Source of the DNA: Shewanella aquimarina
GTDB lineage: Bacteria > Pseudomonadota > Gammaproteobacteria > Enterobacterales > Shewanellaceae
DNA: 64,000 nt
Direction: 5' to 3'
Assembly (NCBI RefSeq): GCF_023349185.1
Contig: NZ_JAKIKY010000004.1
Location: 62,001-126,000 of the forward strand
In this document: piece by piece, positions 45,633-53,555 of the stretch
Position numbering within the stretch: the stretch's first letter is position 1
How the letters are laid out: every line of letters starts with the position of its first letter
Position numbers and translations under genes: made by a program
The notes under the pieces: generated by a model
Database searches by the model: none
Told to the model about the DNA's origin: nothing
Seen by the model: the letters and a program-made list of their open reading frames with translations, nothing else

Positions 45633-45835
45633 TATTTGATTGTGAGGAAAGGGGTGCCAGCAAGCGTCATTCATCAGCGATGTGTATTAGCGCTTGGTTA
45701 ACTAAGTGTTTGTTAAAAGTGTTGATTTTTTGTTTTATTTGGGTATTTTAGAGCGGTTGATATAGCACTTTATTACTAGAAAATGAGAAACGGTAATTAA
45801 CCGTCGCTTGTAATAGATAGACGAAAGGGAATTCG

Positions 45836-46396
45836 ATGAAACAATTCATGAGCTTATTACTCATCATAGTGGTGAGTACCCTCTCTGGCTGTGCCCAAAG
45901 GCTGCAGTCCATTTCAAAAGATGTTGATAAAACCTTAGCTGAAAACAGTGGTTACCTGCTGATCGGTGTTGATACCAATTGGGGATTACACAGTATTCTT
46001 ATCGGCGGTGATAACAAGCTGATGTTGACCGAGCGCGATCTTAAGTTTGGTAGTAATTATATATTGGTGGATGTGCCAGCCGGTCATTATCGAATCGAAG
46101 ATGTGAAGTTTGGGCGCTACGTCTATATGGAGCTTGAGGAGGGCTACTGGGATTTTGAAGTCCGGCCGAATCAGGTGAGCTATGTGGGGGACTTGAACAT
46201 AGAAATTCAGGGATTGTGGGAAATCACGTCGGCAGAGATTATCCTCGAAAATCGTTCAACCAAGGCACTGCGTTTTCTCGAATCCTCTTTTCCTAACATT
46301 TTGCAGTCGCGTCAGGTGCGTTATTCAGGCCCTGGAAAAGATAACTTTCTCGAATTTGCAGAAGGCTTAAGCGAGTCGAAGGAGGCTGCACTATGA
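45836..46396 (+). CDS. Lipoprotein of unknown function
   Basis: A 186-residue protein with a type II signal peptide and lipobox STLSGC (Cys19). The mature part is mostly beta-rich by eye (SILIGGDNKLMLTERDLKFG, VPAGHYRIEDVKFG), similar in pattern to small envelope proteins with a carboxypeptidase-regulatory-like fold. Its stop overlaps the start of the S9 peptidase (ATGA), so the two are coupled and probably act together in the envelope. Confidence 0.75.
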   Translation: MKQFMSLLLIIVVSTLSGCAQRLQSISKDVDKTLAENSGYLLIGVDTNWGLHSILIGGDNKLMLTERDLKFGSNYILVDVPAGHYRIEDVKFGRYVYMELEEGYWDFEVRPNQVSYVGDLNIEIQGLWEITSAEIILENRSTKALRFLESSFPNILQSRQVRYSGPGKDNFLEFAEGLSESKEAAL

Positions 46397-49350
46397 AGTA
46401 TTTGATCGCCTTAGCACTGTTAATCATTAGCCTTTCGACTCATGCGTTGCCTATCCCGGCTTCGACGCTTTATCGCTCTCCCATGATGTCCCACGTGACA
46501 TTTACGCCAAATGGCAAGCATATCTCTGCGCTTATCGTGGAGGAGGGCAAATCCTATATTTCACTTATCGATACTCGCGACAAGGAGTATCAACATATCG
46601 GCTCATTCGATAGCGATGAGCGACTGAGTGAATATAGTTGGATCAATGATGAAGTGCTCTATATCCATTATGTAAAGCGTGGTGAATCTAGGCATGTGCT
46701 ACTCAAGCTGTCAGAGAAGGAGGGAAAGTTTACCTCTGAGTTGGTGCCGCTGCCAAACGATAGCTACCTAGTGGATCCGCTTGTTGATGAGCCCAACCAT
46801 GTGCTTTTCGCCAAGAATCGCTATGACGGACGACTCAGCTACCAACTCTATAAACTGACCCTGGCACAGTTGCTGGATAAAGATTTCGACAAGGGCAGCC
46901 TTGTCGAACAAAAACTTAAAGATGTGGCTTTTTTTGGTTGGGACAGTATACGCAAAGCCTTGTTTGCCGTGACCGTTGATATTGAGGCGATGAAGGGGGA
47001 AGTGCTTTATCGAGAGTTGACAGATCGACGCTGGAAGCAGCTGTTTGAGATCACTGATAAGAAGGTGCAATTTAGCCCCATTGGCTTTATTGGCGATGAT
47101 AAGCTGGCGGTCTTGAGCAACGAAAACACAGATAAGATTGCGCTCTATGAGTTTGATATTGCTAGCCAAAAGCTTGGTAAGCTTATCTATGAACATCCTA
47201 AGTATGATCTTGTCAGCGGAGAGGTGAATAATGCCGGCAATGGCATAAGTTCGGTGACCTATGTTGAGAATGGCCAGCATGTTATCCAATTTCTCGATAG
47301 TGGCACGACAGAAGGCGACTCACTGATTAAGCATCATTTCAAGGGTAAAGAAGGGGTCGTTAGTGCCTACGCGCCTGATAACAAGCACCAAGTATTATTT
47401 GTCTATGCCTCAAATGATCCCGGTAGCTACTATCTCTATGACCAAGAGGCGGACAAAGTTGAGTTGTTGACTGAGCTGAATCCTGACCTGATGGCCTTTG
47501 ACTTGTCTGACACTCAGGTCTTTAGCGTAGAGAGTGTGCCTGGTGTTAACGTCGAAGGGTATCTCACACTGCCGAATCAGCAGAGTCGTAATGGTGTCTT
47601 GCTTGTTATGCCCCATGGTGGACCTATCGGTATACGTGACTATAACTACTTCAATAATGATACTCAGTATTTTGCAAGCCGTGGTTTTGCTGTCTTAAGG
47701 GTAAATTTCCGAGGCTCCGAGGGGTATGGCAAGTCTTTCCTAAATAGCGGTAAGGGCGAGTTTGGTAAGGCGATTGAGCAAGATATCACGGCTGCGGTTA
47801 ATCATGTCAGGAAACAATATTCCTTCGAGAAGATGTGCGCCATGGGGGCGAGTTATGGTGGCTATTCTGCATTGATGTTAGCGATCAAGCATCCTAAAGA
47901 TTATCAATGCGCCATTGGTGCCTACGGTGTCTATGACCTCCCGCTTTTGTTTAATGGTAGCAACTACAAGGTGCTAGAGGAATATCGCAAGGCAGTGAGT
48001 GAAGTTGTGGGTGAACTGAGTGACGACTTGTTGAAGTATTCCCCCGTCTATCTGGCCGATAAGATAGAAGCACCAGTGCTGCTAATTGCCGGTAAAGAGG
48101 ATCGTATCGCCGACTTTGAACACTCGCAACGTATGCAATATGTGCTCGAGAAACAAGGTAAGCGGGTCGAGCACCTTTATTATGACAAGACGGCGCACGG
48201 TCAGAATACTTGGTATTGGCAGCAACATGAAAATGCTTATGTGGCCGATTATTTGAAACGAACCTTGGCGCTGTCTGAATACCATGAGATGGCGGGCGTA
48301 AAACCTGAACTTGCACACCAGCTGGGCTATGACCTGGCTATCATTGCCGATGGCTATAACTTTGATAATAAAGTTGAAAATAGTCCTTCTCAGGCACTTG
48401 CCTATTATCATCAAGCCGCGTTAGCCGGCGATGGACGCTCTGCCTATAACTATGGGGTTAAGCTGGTGCAAAAGGGCAAGCAGTTGCTTAAAGAGACTCA
48501 AGGGAAGCAGACCACAGAGCTGATGGGGGTCGATGACAGTCAGGAAGGCACTCGTCTGGTGGCGGATGGGATAAGCTGGGTAGAGATAGGTTCCTCCTTA
48601 GGTTATGCGTCGGCCAGTAATTGGCTCGGCTTGTTATACGATGAGGGCGAAGAGGTGACTCAGGATCTGGCCAAGGCGGTGGAGTTTTATAGCGCTGCGG
48701 TGGAGCAGGGTTATGATGCGCGATCTCAACTGAGGATGGGGAAAATATACTGCCTCGCCAAGGATGAGTTGAGAGATGTGAAGCGCTGCACCGAACTGCT
48801 TGCGCTCTCTAAGTTGGTGGACTTGCCGAAGAAAGATCAGAAAAATGCCGTGACTGACGATTCGCGTAAGTTGCTGCATTGGATAATAAGCCAGCTTTAT
48901 ACTTACGGACATTTTGATGCCAAAGAGATTCAGCTCATCCAGGATTTGGTTAAACAGGAGTATGGCGTCTCGGATGTGCAAGTGATGTTAGAGGGTGTTG
49001 AAGCCGGCGCAATCGAATACAGTCGTTATTACAAGAAGTATAGGATTTACGAGAAGCGTAAGCGTTTTGATGCCTCACCCAGCCTGGTGTTAGGAATGGT
49101 CTTCGAAGTTGAGCCGCAAAAAGGCGTGGATCAACAGAGCAAGGTCGCCTTTATCGCCAAGTGGACTAAAGAGGACGATAAGGGACGCAAAGAGATAGTG
49201 CAGACGAACTTCTTGTGGGGAAGCCAGGAGGACACATGGAGTACGCGTATCTCGTTTGGCGACGATGAGCTGTTCAAGGGTAAATTGACAGTGGAATTAT
49301 CTGATCTCAATAACAATTTGCTTGCGACTAAGACATTGGAGCTCCTTTAA
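46393..49350 (+). CDS. Exported S9 prolyl-oligopeptidase-like hydrolase fused to Sel1 repeats
   Basis: A 985-residue protein with a signal peptide (MKYLIALALLIISLSTHA). An N-terminal beta-propeller-like part (about 25-390) precedes an S9 alpha/beta-hydrolase (about 390-630) with the triad S487 (GASYGGY), D570 (GKEDRIAD) and H602 (TAHGQN). After it come Sel1-like repeats (ALAYYHQAALAGDGRSAYNY near 670; AVEFYSAAVEQGYDARSQLR near 765). The last ~120 residues form a separate beta-rich tail. S9 peptidases are normally 600-750 residues and lack Sel1 repeats, so the fusion is unusual. It is coupled to the upstream lipoprotein. Substrate unknown. Confidence 0.85.
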   Translation: MKYLIALALLIISLSTHALPIPASTLYRSPMMSHVTFTPNGKHISALIVEEGKSYISLIDTRDKEYQHIGSFDSDERLSEYSWINDEVLYIHYVKRGESRHVLLKLSEKEGKFTSELVPLPNDSYLVDPLVDEPNHVLFAKNRYDGRLSYQLYKLTLAQLLDKDFDKGSLVEQKLKDVAFFGWDSIRKALFAVTVDIEAMKGEVLYRELTDRRWKQLFEITDKKVQFSPIGFIGDDKLAVLSNENTDKIALYEFDIASQKLGKLIYEHPKYDLVSGEVNNAGNGISSVTYVENGQHVIQFLDSGTTEGDSLIKHHFKGKEGVVSAYAPDNKHQVLFVYASNDPGSYYLYDQEADKVELLTELNPDLMAFDLSDTQVFSVESVPGVNVEGYLTLPNQQSRNGVLLVMPHGGPIGIRDYNYFNNDTQYFASRGFAVLRVNFRGSEGYGKSFLNSGKGEFGKAIEQDITAAVNHVRKQYSFEKMCAMGASYGGYSALMLAIKHPKDYQCAIGAYGVYDLPLLFNGSNYKVLEEYRKAVSEVVGELSDDLLKYSPVYLADKIEAPVLLIAGKEDRIADFEHSQRMQYVLEKQGKRVEHLYYDKTAHGQNTWYWQQHENAYVADYLKRTLALSEYHEMAGVKPELAHQLGYDLAIIADGYNFDNKVENSPSQALAYYHQAALAGDGRSAYNYGVKLVQKGKQLLKETQGKQTTELMGVDDSQEGTRLVADGISWVEIGSSLGYASASNWLGLLYDEGEEVTQDLAKAVEFYSAAVEQGYDARSQLRMGKIYCLAKDELRDVKRCTELLALSKLVDLPKKDQKNAVTDDSRKLLHWIISQLYTYGHFDAKEIQLIQDLVKQEYGVSDVQVMLEGVEAGAIEYSRYYKKYRIYEKRKRFDASPSLVLGMVFEVEPQKGVDQQSKVAFIAKWTKEDDKGRKEIVQTNFLWGSQEDTWSTRISFGDDELFKGKLTVELSDLNNNLLATKTLELL

Positions 49351-49367
49351 CTTATTCGCTTGAGAGT

Positions 49368-49397
49368 AAAAAGGGACGCTACGCGTCCCTTTTTTAT
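49368..49397 (+). terminator. Intrinsic terminator after the S9-Sel1 gene
   Basis: AAAAAGGGACGC pairs with GCGTCCCTTTTT around TAC, followed by further T. It lies just before the tandem repeat. Confidence 0.9.
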
Positions 49398-49434
49398 TGC
49401 TTTAGCTTCTAACCTCTCGATAGGCTACTCGGAG

Positions 49435-49560
49435 CAGTGCCCCTTGGTCAGTGCCCCTTGGTCAGTGCCCCTTGGTCAGTGCCCCTTGATCAGTGCCCCT
49501 TGGTCAGTGCCCCTTGGTCAGTGCCCCTTGGTCAGTGTCCCTTGGTCAGTGTCCCTTGGT
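49435..49560. repeat. Nine exact-period tandem copies of a 14-bp unit overlapping a gene end
   Basis: The unit is CAGTGCCCCTTGGT. Nine units fill 49435-49560 without slip. Unit 4 ends TTGAT, and units 8-9 read CAGTGTCCC. On the minus strand the unit is ACCAAGGGGCACTG. The stop codon and last residues (TKGH) of the response regulator gene lie in the last unit. The period is not a multiple of three. Confidence 0.95.
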
Positions 49561-50928
49561 CAATCGCCGGCTGAGGGCGCTCTGGCTTATTCCCAGCATC
49601 TGCGCCGCCGCCGTCTGATTGTTGGCCGTGCGGCTCATGGCCTCGTCGATCAGGGCCTGGTTCATCTCGGCCAGCGTCGGCAGGGACTTTGGAAAGATGA
49701 TGTGATCTCCAGGCGTAGCCGTGAGTGACTTATGCTCCTTCACCGCCTCCATGAAGGGGGAGATGTTGAGGGTGACGCCGTCGCTGCGACTGACGGCATC
49801 GAATACCATACCCTTGAGCTCATTGAGGTTCCCAGGAAAGTCATAGTCCAGTAGTTTGGGCGCCAGATCCCTGGGTTGCTGTGGAGCACTAAGGGACATC
49901 TCCTCGGCGGCCTCGGCAATGAAGTGGTTGATCAACATGGCGATATCCAGCGGTCTCTCCGCCAGCCTAGGCAGCTTTATCTTGTGGGCGCGCAGGCGGT
50001 AGAGGAGATCGCTACGAAACTCGCCCGCCTTGTTCAGCGCAAGTAGATCATCCTGGGTGGAGACCACAAACTTACACTTTATGGGGAAACGACTGTCGCT
50101 GCCCTGGGGGGAGTAGCTTCTGCTCTCGATAAGCTCCAGCAGGATGATCTGGGCGCTCAGGGGGAGGGCGCCTATCTCACTCAGGTAGAGGACGCCACTG
50201 CCTGCCTGATGGAGCAAGCCGGTCACCGCATCGAGCTCACCATTAGGCTTATGGCTCAGGCGGCCACAGAGCTTGAGCTCGAAGGTGTCGCTGTTGATGC
50301 CCGCCAGGTTGAGGCTGACAAAGGGCTGCTCTGGACTGAACAGCTGGTGACAGGAGCGGGCGAATTCACTCTTGCCCGTGCCGCTCTCGCCGTAAATCAG
50401 CAGAGGCTCAGGGCTGAAGGCGACGGCCTCGAGATAGCGAAACTGATCCAGCAGCGCAGGCTCGCAGGTAAGAATATTATTAAAGGCCTTGGGGTTATCT
50501 AAGGTGCGGCTGAGAAAGCGCTCCTTGATATGTAGATAGTTGCGCTCTAGCCCCACCACCTCAAGTGCGCGGCGTACCGTATGGGCTAAGTCGCTGACAT
50601 TGTCTGTCTTGATGAAGTAGTCGTAGGCGCCATGCTTGATGCAGCGCACCGCAGTATCCACCTCGTTGACGCCAGTGACTATGATCACCCGGGTATTGGG
50701 ATGTTCGGCGCGGATCATCCCAAGCAGCTCTTCGCCCGAATGAAATGGCATGGTGAGATCGAGTAGCACCAGGGCATAGTCGCCTACCTCTAGGCGGTTG
50801 AGCACCTGGCGGCTGTCGACACAGGTATCTATCTCTGCCTCGGGGACCAGACGGTTGAGGGTTACCGCCAGCGTGCGTAGCCAGGAGGCCTCGTCGTCGA
50901 CCAATAGGATATTGCGTGCAAGTTTCAT
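49546..50928 (-). CDS. NtrC/DctD-like response regulator with degenerate AAA+ domain
   Basis: A 460-residue regulator. It has a receiver domain with phospho-acceptor D57 (LVLLDLTMP) and K107, an AAA+ domain with Walker A GESGTGKS (180-187) and the arginine-finger block FRSDLLYRL. A Fis-type HTH (about 440-458, NQTAAAQMLGISQSALSRRL) closes the protein. The sigma-54 contact motif GAFTGA is absent (NGELDAVTGL at 229-238). The Walker B Asp is Ser (LYLSEIG, S250). So sigma-54 activation and ATPase activity look lost or altered. It lies nine bases after the sensor kinase gene on the same strand. Confidence 0.88.
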   Translation of the reverse strand: MKLARNILLVDDEASWLRTLAVTLNRLVPEAEIDTCVDSRQVLNRLEVGDYALVLLDLTMPFHSGEELLGMIRAEHPNTRVIIVTGVNEVDTAVRCIKHGAYDYFIKTDNVSDLAHTVRRALEVVGLERNYLHIKERFLSRTLDNPKAFNNILTCEPALLDQFRYLEAVAFSPEPLLIYGESGTGKSEFARSCHQLFSPEQPFVSLNLAGINSDTFELKLCGRLSHKPNGELDAVTGLLHQAGSGVLYLSEIGALPLSAQIILLELIESRSYSPQGSDSRFPIKCKFVVSTQDDLLALNKAGEFRSDLLYRLRAHKIKLPRLAERPLDIAMLINHFIAEAAEEMSLSAPQQPRDLAPKLLDYDFPGNLNELKGMVFDAVSRSDGVTLNISPFMEAVKEHKSLTATPGDHIIFPKSLPTLAEMNQALIDEAMSRTANNQTAAAQMLGISQSALSRRLTKGH

Positions 50929-50937
50929 CTGTCGTTG

Positions 50938-52902
50938 CTACTCCTGAACCAAGGCAAAACTAAGTTGGATACGGGTACCCTTACCGGGTGTCGAGTGGAT
51001 CTGCATCTGCCCCTGATGCTCCTTGATGATACGGCTGCAGACCGACAGGCCCAGGCCGCTGCCGCCCTCGGTGCGCCGGGTGGTGAAGAAGGGCTCAGTG
51101 ATGCGCTTAAGGGTATTGCTGTCCATGCCGCAGCCATTGTCGTTGACATTGATGATGGCGCGCCCCTGGCTAATCTGGGTGCTGATCTGAATGCTGCCCT
51201 CATGGGGTGGACAGGCATGGCAGGCGTTTTGGATAAGGTTGATTAACACCTGATGCAGCTGCTGGGCATCCCCCATAATTTTCGGGCTGGGCAGGTGCAG
51301 CAGCTTAGTGATCTGGCGGGTCTTGGTCTGGTTAGCGGTGAGACGCAGCGCCACCTCGACCACCTCGTTGAGGCACACCGGAGTATGTTCCTGGGTGAGA
51401 TTAGGCAGGGCGTAGCGCTTGAGATCCTTGACGATACGGCTGATGCGCTTGGCGGCCTCCTCTATGGTGTCGCAGCTCACGCCCATCTCATCTATGGCTT
51501 GGCCGGGAGGCAGGCCGGCTACCTGCCAGAAGGGGTTGTGCTGCTGATAGTAGTTGGCTGCGGGCCTTAAGTCTTTCATCGCCGCCGAGAATAGCGAGAT
51601 GGCGTGCAGGATGAGCCCGGTCGGGTTATTGATCTCGTGGGCGATGCCGGCAGAAAGCTCCCCAAGGGATGCAAGACGACTGGCCTCTTCGTTGGCCTGA
51701 CGCAATTGATGTTGCTCCGTGCTCTCCTCAAGCAGGATCACCACCTGATCGTTGGCGATGGGGTGGATCTGCAGCTGCCAATATTGCTCCTGATACATCA
51801 TATCGGCGATCAGTGATTTTTGCTGGGTGAGTACCTGCAGCACGGCGGGCCTGAGGTCGAACGCCTGGTTATCTATGTAATGAAAGGCTTCCGAGATCAG
51901 CAGGTGCACATTGTTGTCGTTACTCCACAGGCGCTGTAGCTCGCGGTTGACTATGGTGACCCCGTGAGGAATACCGTCCAGCACAGACTGGAACTGTTTG
52001 GAGATGTTGGAGATCTCCGCCTCGACCCGGCGGCGCTGAATGAGCTCGGCGTCCAGCGCCTTCTTGCGCCTGCGCAGGCTGGCACTGATGAAGCCTGTGT
52101 AGATCATGCCGCTCGCCGAGACGATGGCGACTAAGATCGCCAGAGAAAACATACGTTTCTCTGTCGAGGTCAGGTCGACTTTCTCGCGGCCGGTACCAAA
52201 CCACTTGTTGACCAGGCGGTCATATTCACCCGACAGCTTGAGCTGGCGCAGGGCGTCGTTGATCTCATGCATCAGCTGCGACTTTTTGCCGTTACAGACG
52301 AAGTTGAAGGCACCGTAGATGAGGGCGTCGCTGGAGCTGCGCACCGAAGGGTAGAGTGGCAGCAGGCGGCGGGCCACGAAGCTCTCGGCGATCACCACAT
52401 CCACTTCGCCCTCAATCAGCTGCTTGAAGCCGGTTTCATACAGGTCGACATCGACGCGGTTAAATTTTTGCGGATAGCCTGAGAGATAGACGTCGACGAA
52501 GGCGCCTTTCTTGATGGCAACCCGTTTACCCACCAGATCTGTCCAGCTGTTGATCAGTGCCTTGCCTTGTAGGGTGTAGGCCTTGGCGTGGGTGGCATAG
52601 ATGGGATCGGACTGGCTGAGTTTGCGATCCAGATTCACCGGGCTGACCACGGCGATCACATCTATGTCGCTGCCGGGATTGTGCACATCTTTTACCAGCT
52701 GCTGAAAGCTCTTGCGGCGGATGATGATCCGCCTGTCGATCAGCTGGCCTATTCTGTGCATCAGCTCTATGTTGAAGCCTTGGTCAACACCGTTGTTGCG
52801 CCACTCTAGCGGCGCGGTCTTAGAGTGGACGCCAAAGACGATGCTCTCCTGTGTCAGTGCAGGAAAGCTGATAAATAGTAGGCAGATAAGTAAGCGTTTC
52901 AT
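50938..52902 (-). CDS. Sensor histidine kinase with periplasmic solute-binding-type domain
   Basis: A 654-residue kinase. A signal peptide (MKRLLICLLFISFPAL) leads a type-3 solute-binding domain (about 20-235). One membrane helix (about 246-268) and a PAS-like segment (about 295-390) follow. The HisKA has IAHEINNPTG (phospho-His), and the HATPase has NLIQNACHACPP, NDNGCGM and GGSGLGLSV. The HEINNP box is that of NtrB/DctB-type kinases. It pairs with the downstream regulator. Proximity to fccA suggests, but does not show, control by a dicarboxylate or amino-acid ligand. Confidence 0.92.
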   Translation of the reverse strand: MKRLLICLLFISFPALTQESIVFGVHSKTAPLEWRNNGVDQGFNIELMHRIGQLIDRRIIIRRKSFQQLVKDVHNPGSDIDVIAVVSPVNLDRKLSQSDPIYATHAKAYTLQGKALINSWTDLVGKRVAIKKGAFVDVYLSGYPQKFNRVDVDLYETGFKQLIEGEVDVVIAESFVARRLLPLYPSVRSSSDALIYGAFNFVCNGKKSQLMHEINDALRQLKLSGEYDRLVNKWFGTGREKVDLTSTEKRMFSLAILVAIVSASGMIYTGFISASLRRRKKALDAELIQRRRVEAEISNISKQFQSVLDGIPHGVTIVNRELQRLWSNDNNVHLLISEAFHYIDNQAFDLRPAVLQVLTQQKSLIADMMYQEQYWQLQIHPIANDQVVILLEESTEQHQLRQANEEASRLASLGELSAGIAHEINNPTGLILHAISLFSAAMKDLRPAANYYQQHNPFWQVAGLPPGQAIDEMGVSCDTIEEAAKRISRIVKDLKRYALPNLTQEHTPVCLNEVVEVALRLTANQTKTRQITKLLHLPSPKIMGDAQQLHQVLINLIQNACHACPPHEGSIQISTQISQGRAIINVNDNGCGMDSNTLKRITEPFFTTRRTEGGSGLGLSVCSRIIKEHQGQMQIHSTPGKGTRIQLSFALVQE

Positions 52903-52970
52903 GCGGAAATGTTACATTTTTCCGATGCAATAAACTGTGCTGTATTACGCGAATTAGCGATTTCTTATCT

Positions 52971-53236
52971 AGGGCCTGTTTATCTTTCGCGTTCATTTTT
53001 GCAGCACTCTGTATCGATTTTATACAAGGCAGAGCGATTGTAATCTAGTGTGCTATATCAATGAGCGATAACGCAGTAGAAAAATGATACAGACGCTGCC
53101 CGCAGGGTTCGTCTTGAGCACGTTCAACTCTTTATTACTCGGCTTTTATATAGAATAACTATACTCCAAGCCTCCTGCCGCGATTTGAACGTGCTCAATT
53201 AGAACAAAATTTGTTCTCAAAAGGTCAACAGGCCCT
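52971..53236. mobile_element. MITE-like non-autonomous element, copy 2
   Basis: About 266 bp with ends AGGGCCTGTTTAT and GTCAACAGGCCCT, both flanked by CTA. It shares with copy 1 (23923-24187) the end sequences, TTTTTGCAGC, TTTATACAAGGCAGAG, GCGATAACGC and the overall length. The middle is diverged, so insertion is not recent. No transposase is encoded. Confidence 0.85.
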
Positions 53237-53270
53237 AGCTAACATTTGGGTGATCTCGATCTCCGTGGGT

Positions 53271-53316
53271 TATGCATTTTTGCATATACCTCTTTGTGAT
53301 TATGCATACTTGCATA
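53271..53316. promoter_or_regulatory. Pair of TATGCA-N4-TGCATA dyads upstream of fccA
   Basis: Two 16-bp inverted repeats, TATGCATTTTTGCATA (53271-53286) and TATGCATACTTGCATA (53301-53316), have perfect 6-bp arms and start 30 bp apart, close to three helical turns. They lie 240-285 bp before fccA and 35 bp after the MITE copy. A dimeric regulator binding on one face of DNA is the simplest reading. I do not know the regulator. Confidence 0.6.
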
Positions 53317-53555
53317 GGGGATCTCGGGGCATGTGATTGAGGTGTCATTTCTGAGGGTTATTTAGGGTATCCGTTTGCCGCTTTGTCATCCCTGGTTAAT
53401 CATTTATATCGAGCGATAGTGAAGGCCCTAGGTACTCATCAATACCTGTTAAGGCTTTCTTCTAAAGTTAAGTGTGAATCACTTTAATCTAAATATAATG
53501 TAAGTGCTTCTAAATTCAGCGGGTTAAGCCTGTAAGTTTAGAAGGGGGAGCAAAG

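Larger units (their letters stand above)
52903..53555. other. Divergent intergenic region between sensor kinase and fccA
   Basis: It contains the second MITE-like element (52971-53236), two TATGCA/TGCATA dyads (53271-53316) and a small AAGTG/CACTT dyad at 53470-53484. The kinase promoter has to fit between 52903 and 52970 or inside the element. Confidence 0.6.

Noticed and set aside
49435..49560. CRISPR array
   Set aside because: The unit is 14 bp, directly adjoining, with no spacers and no cas genes nearby.
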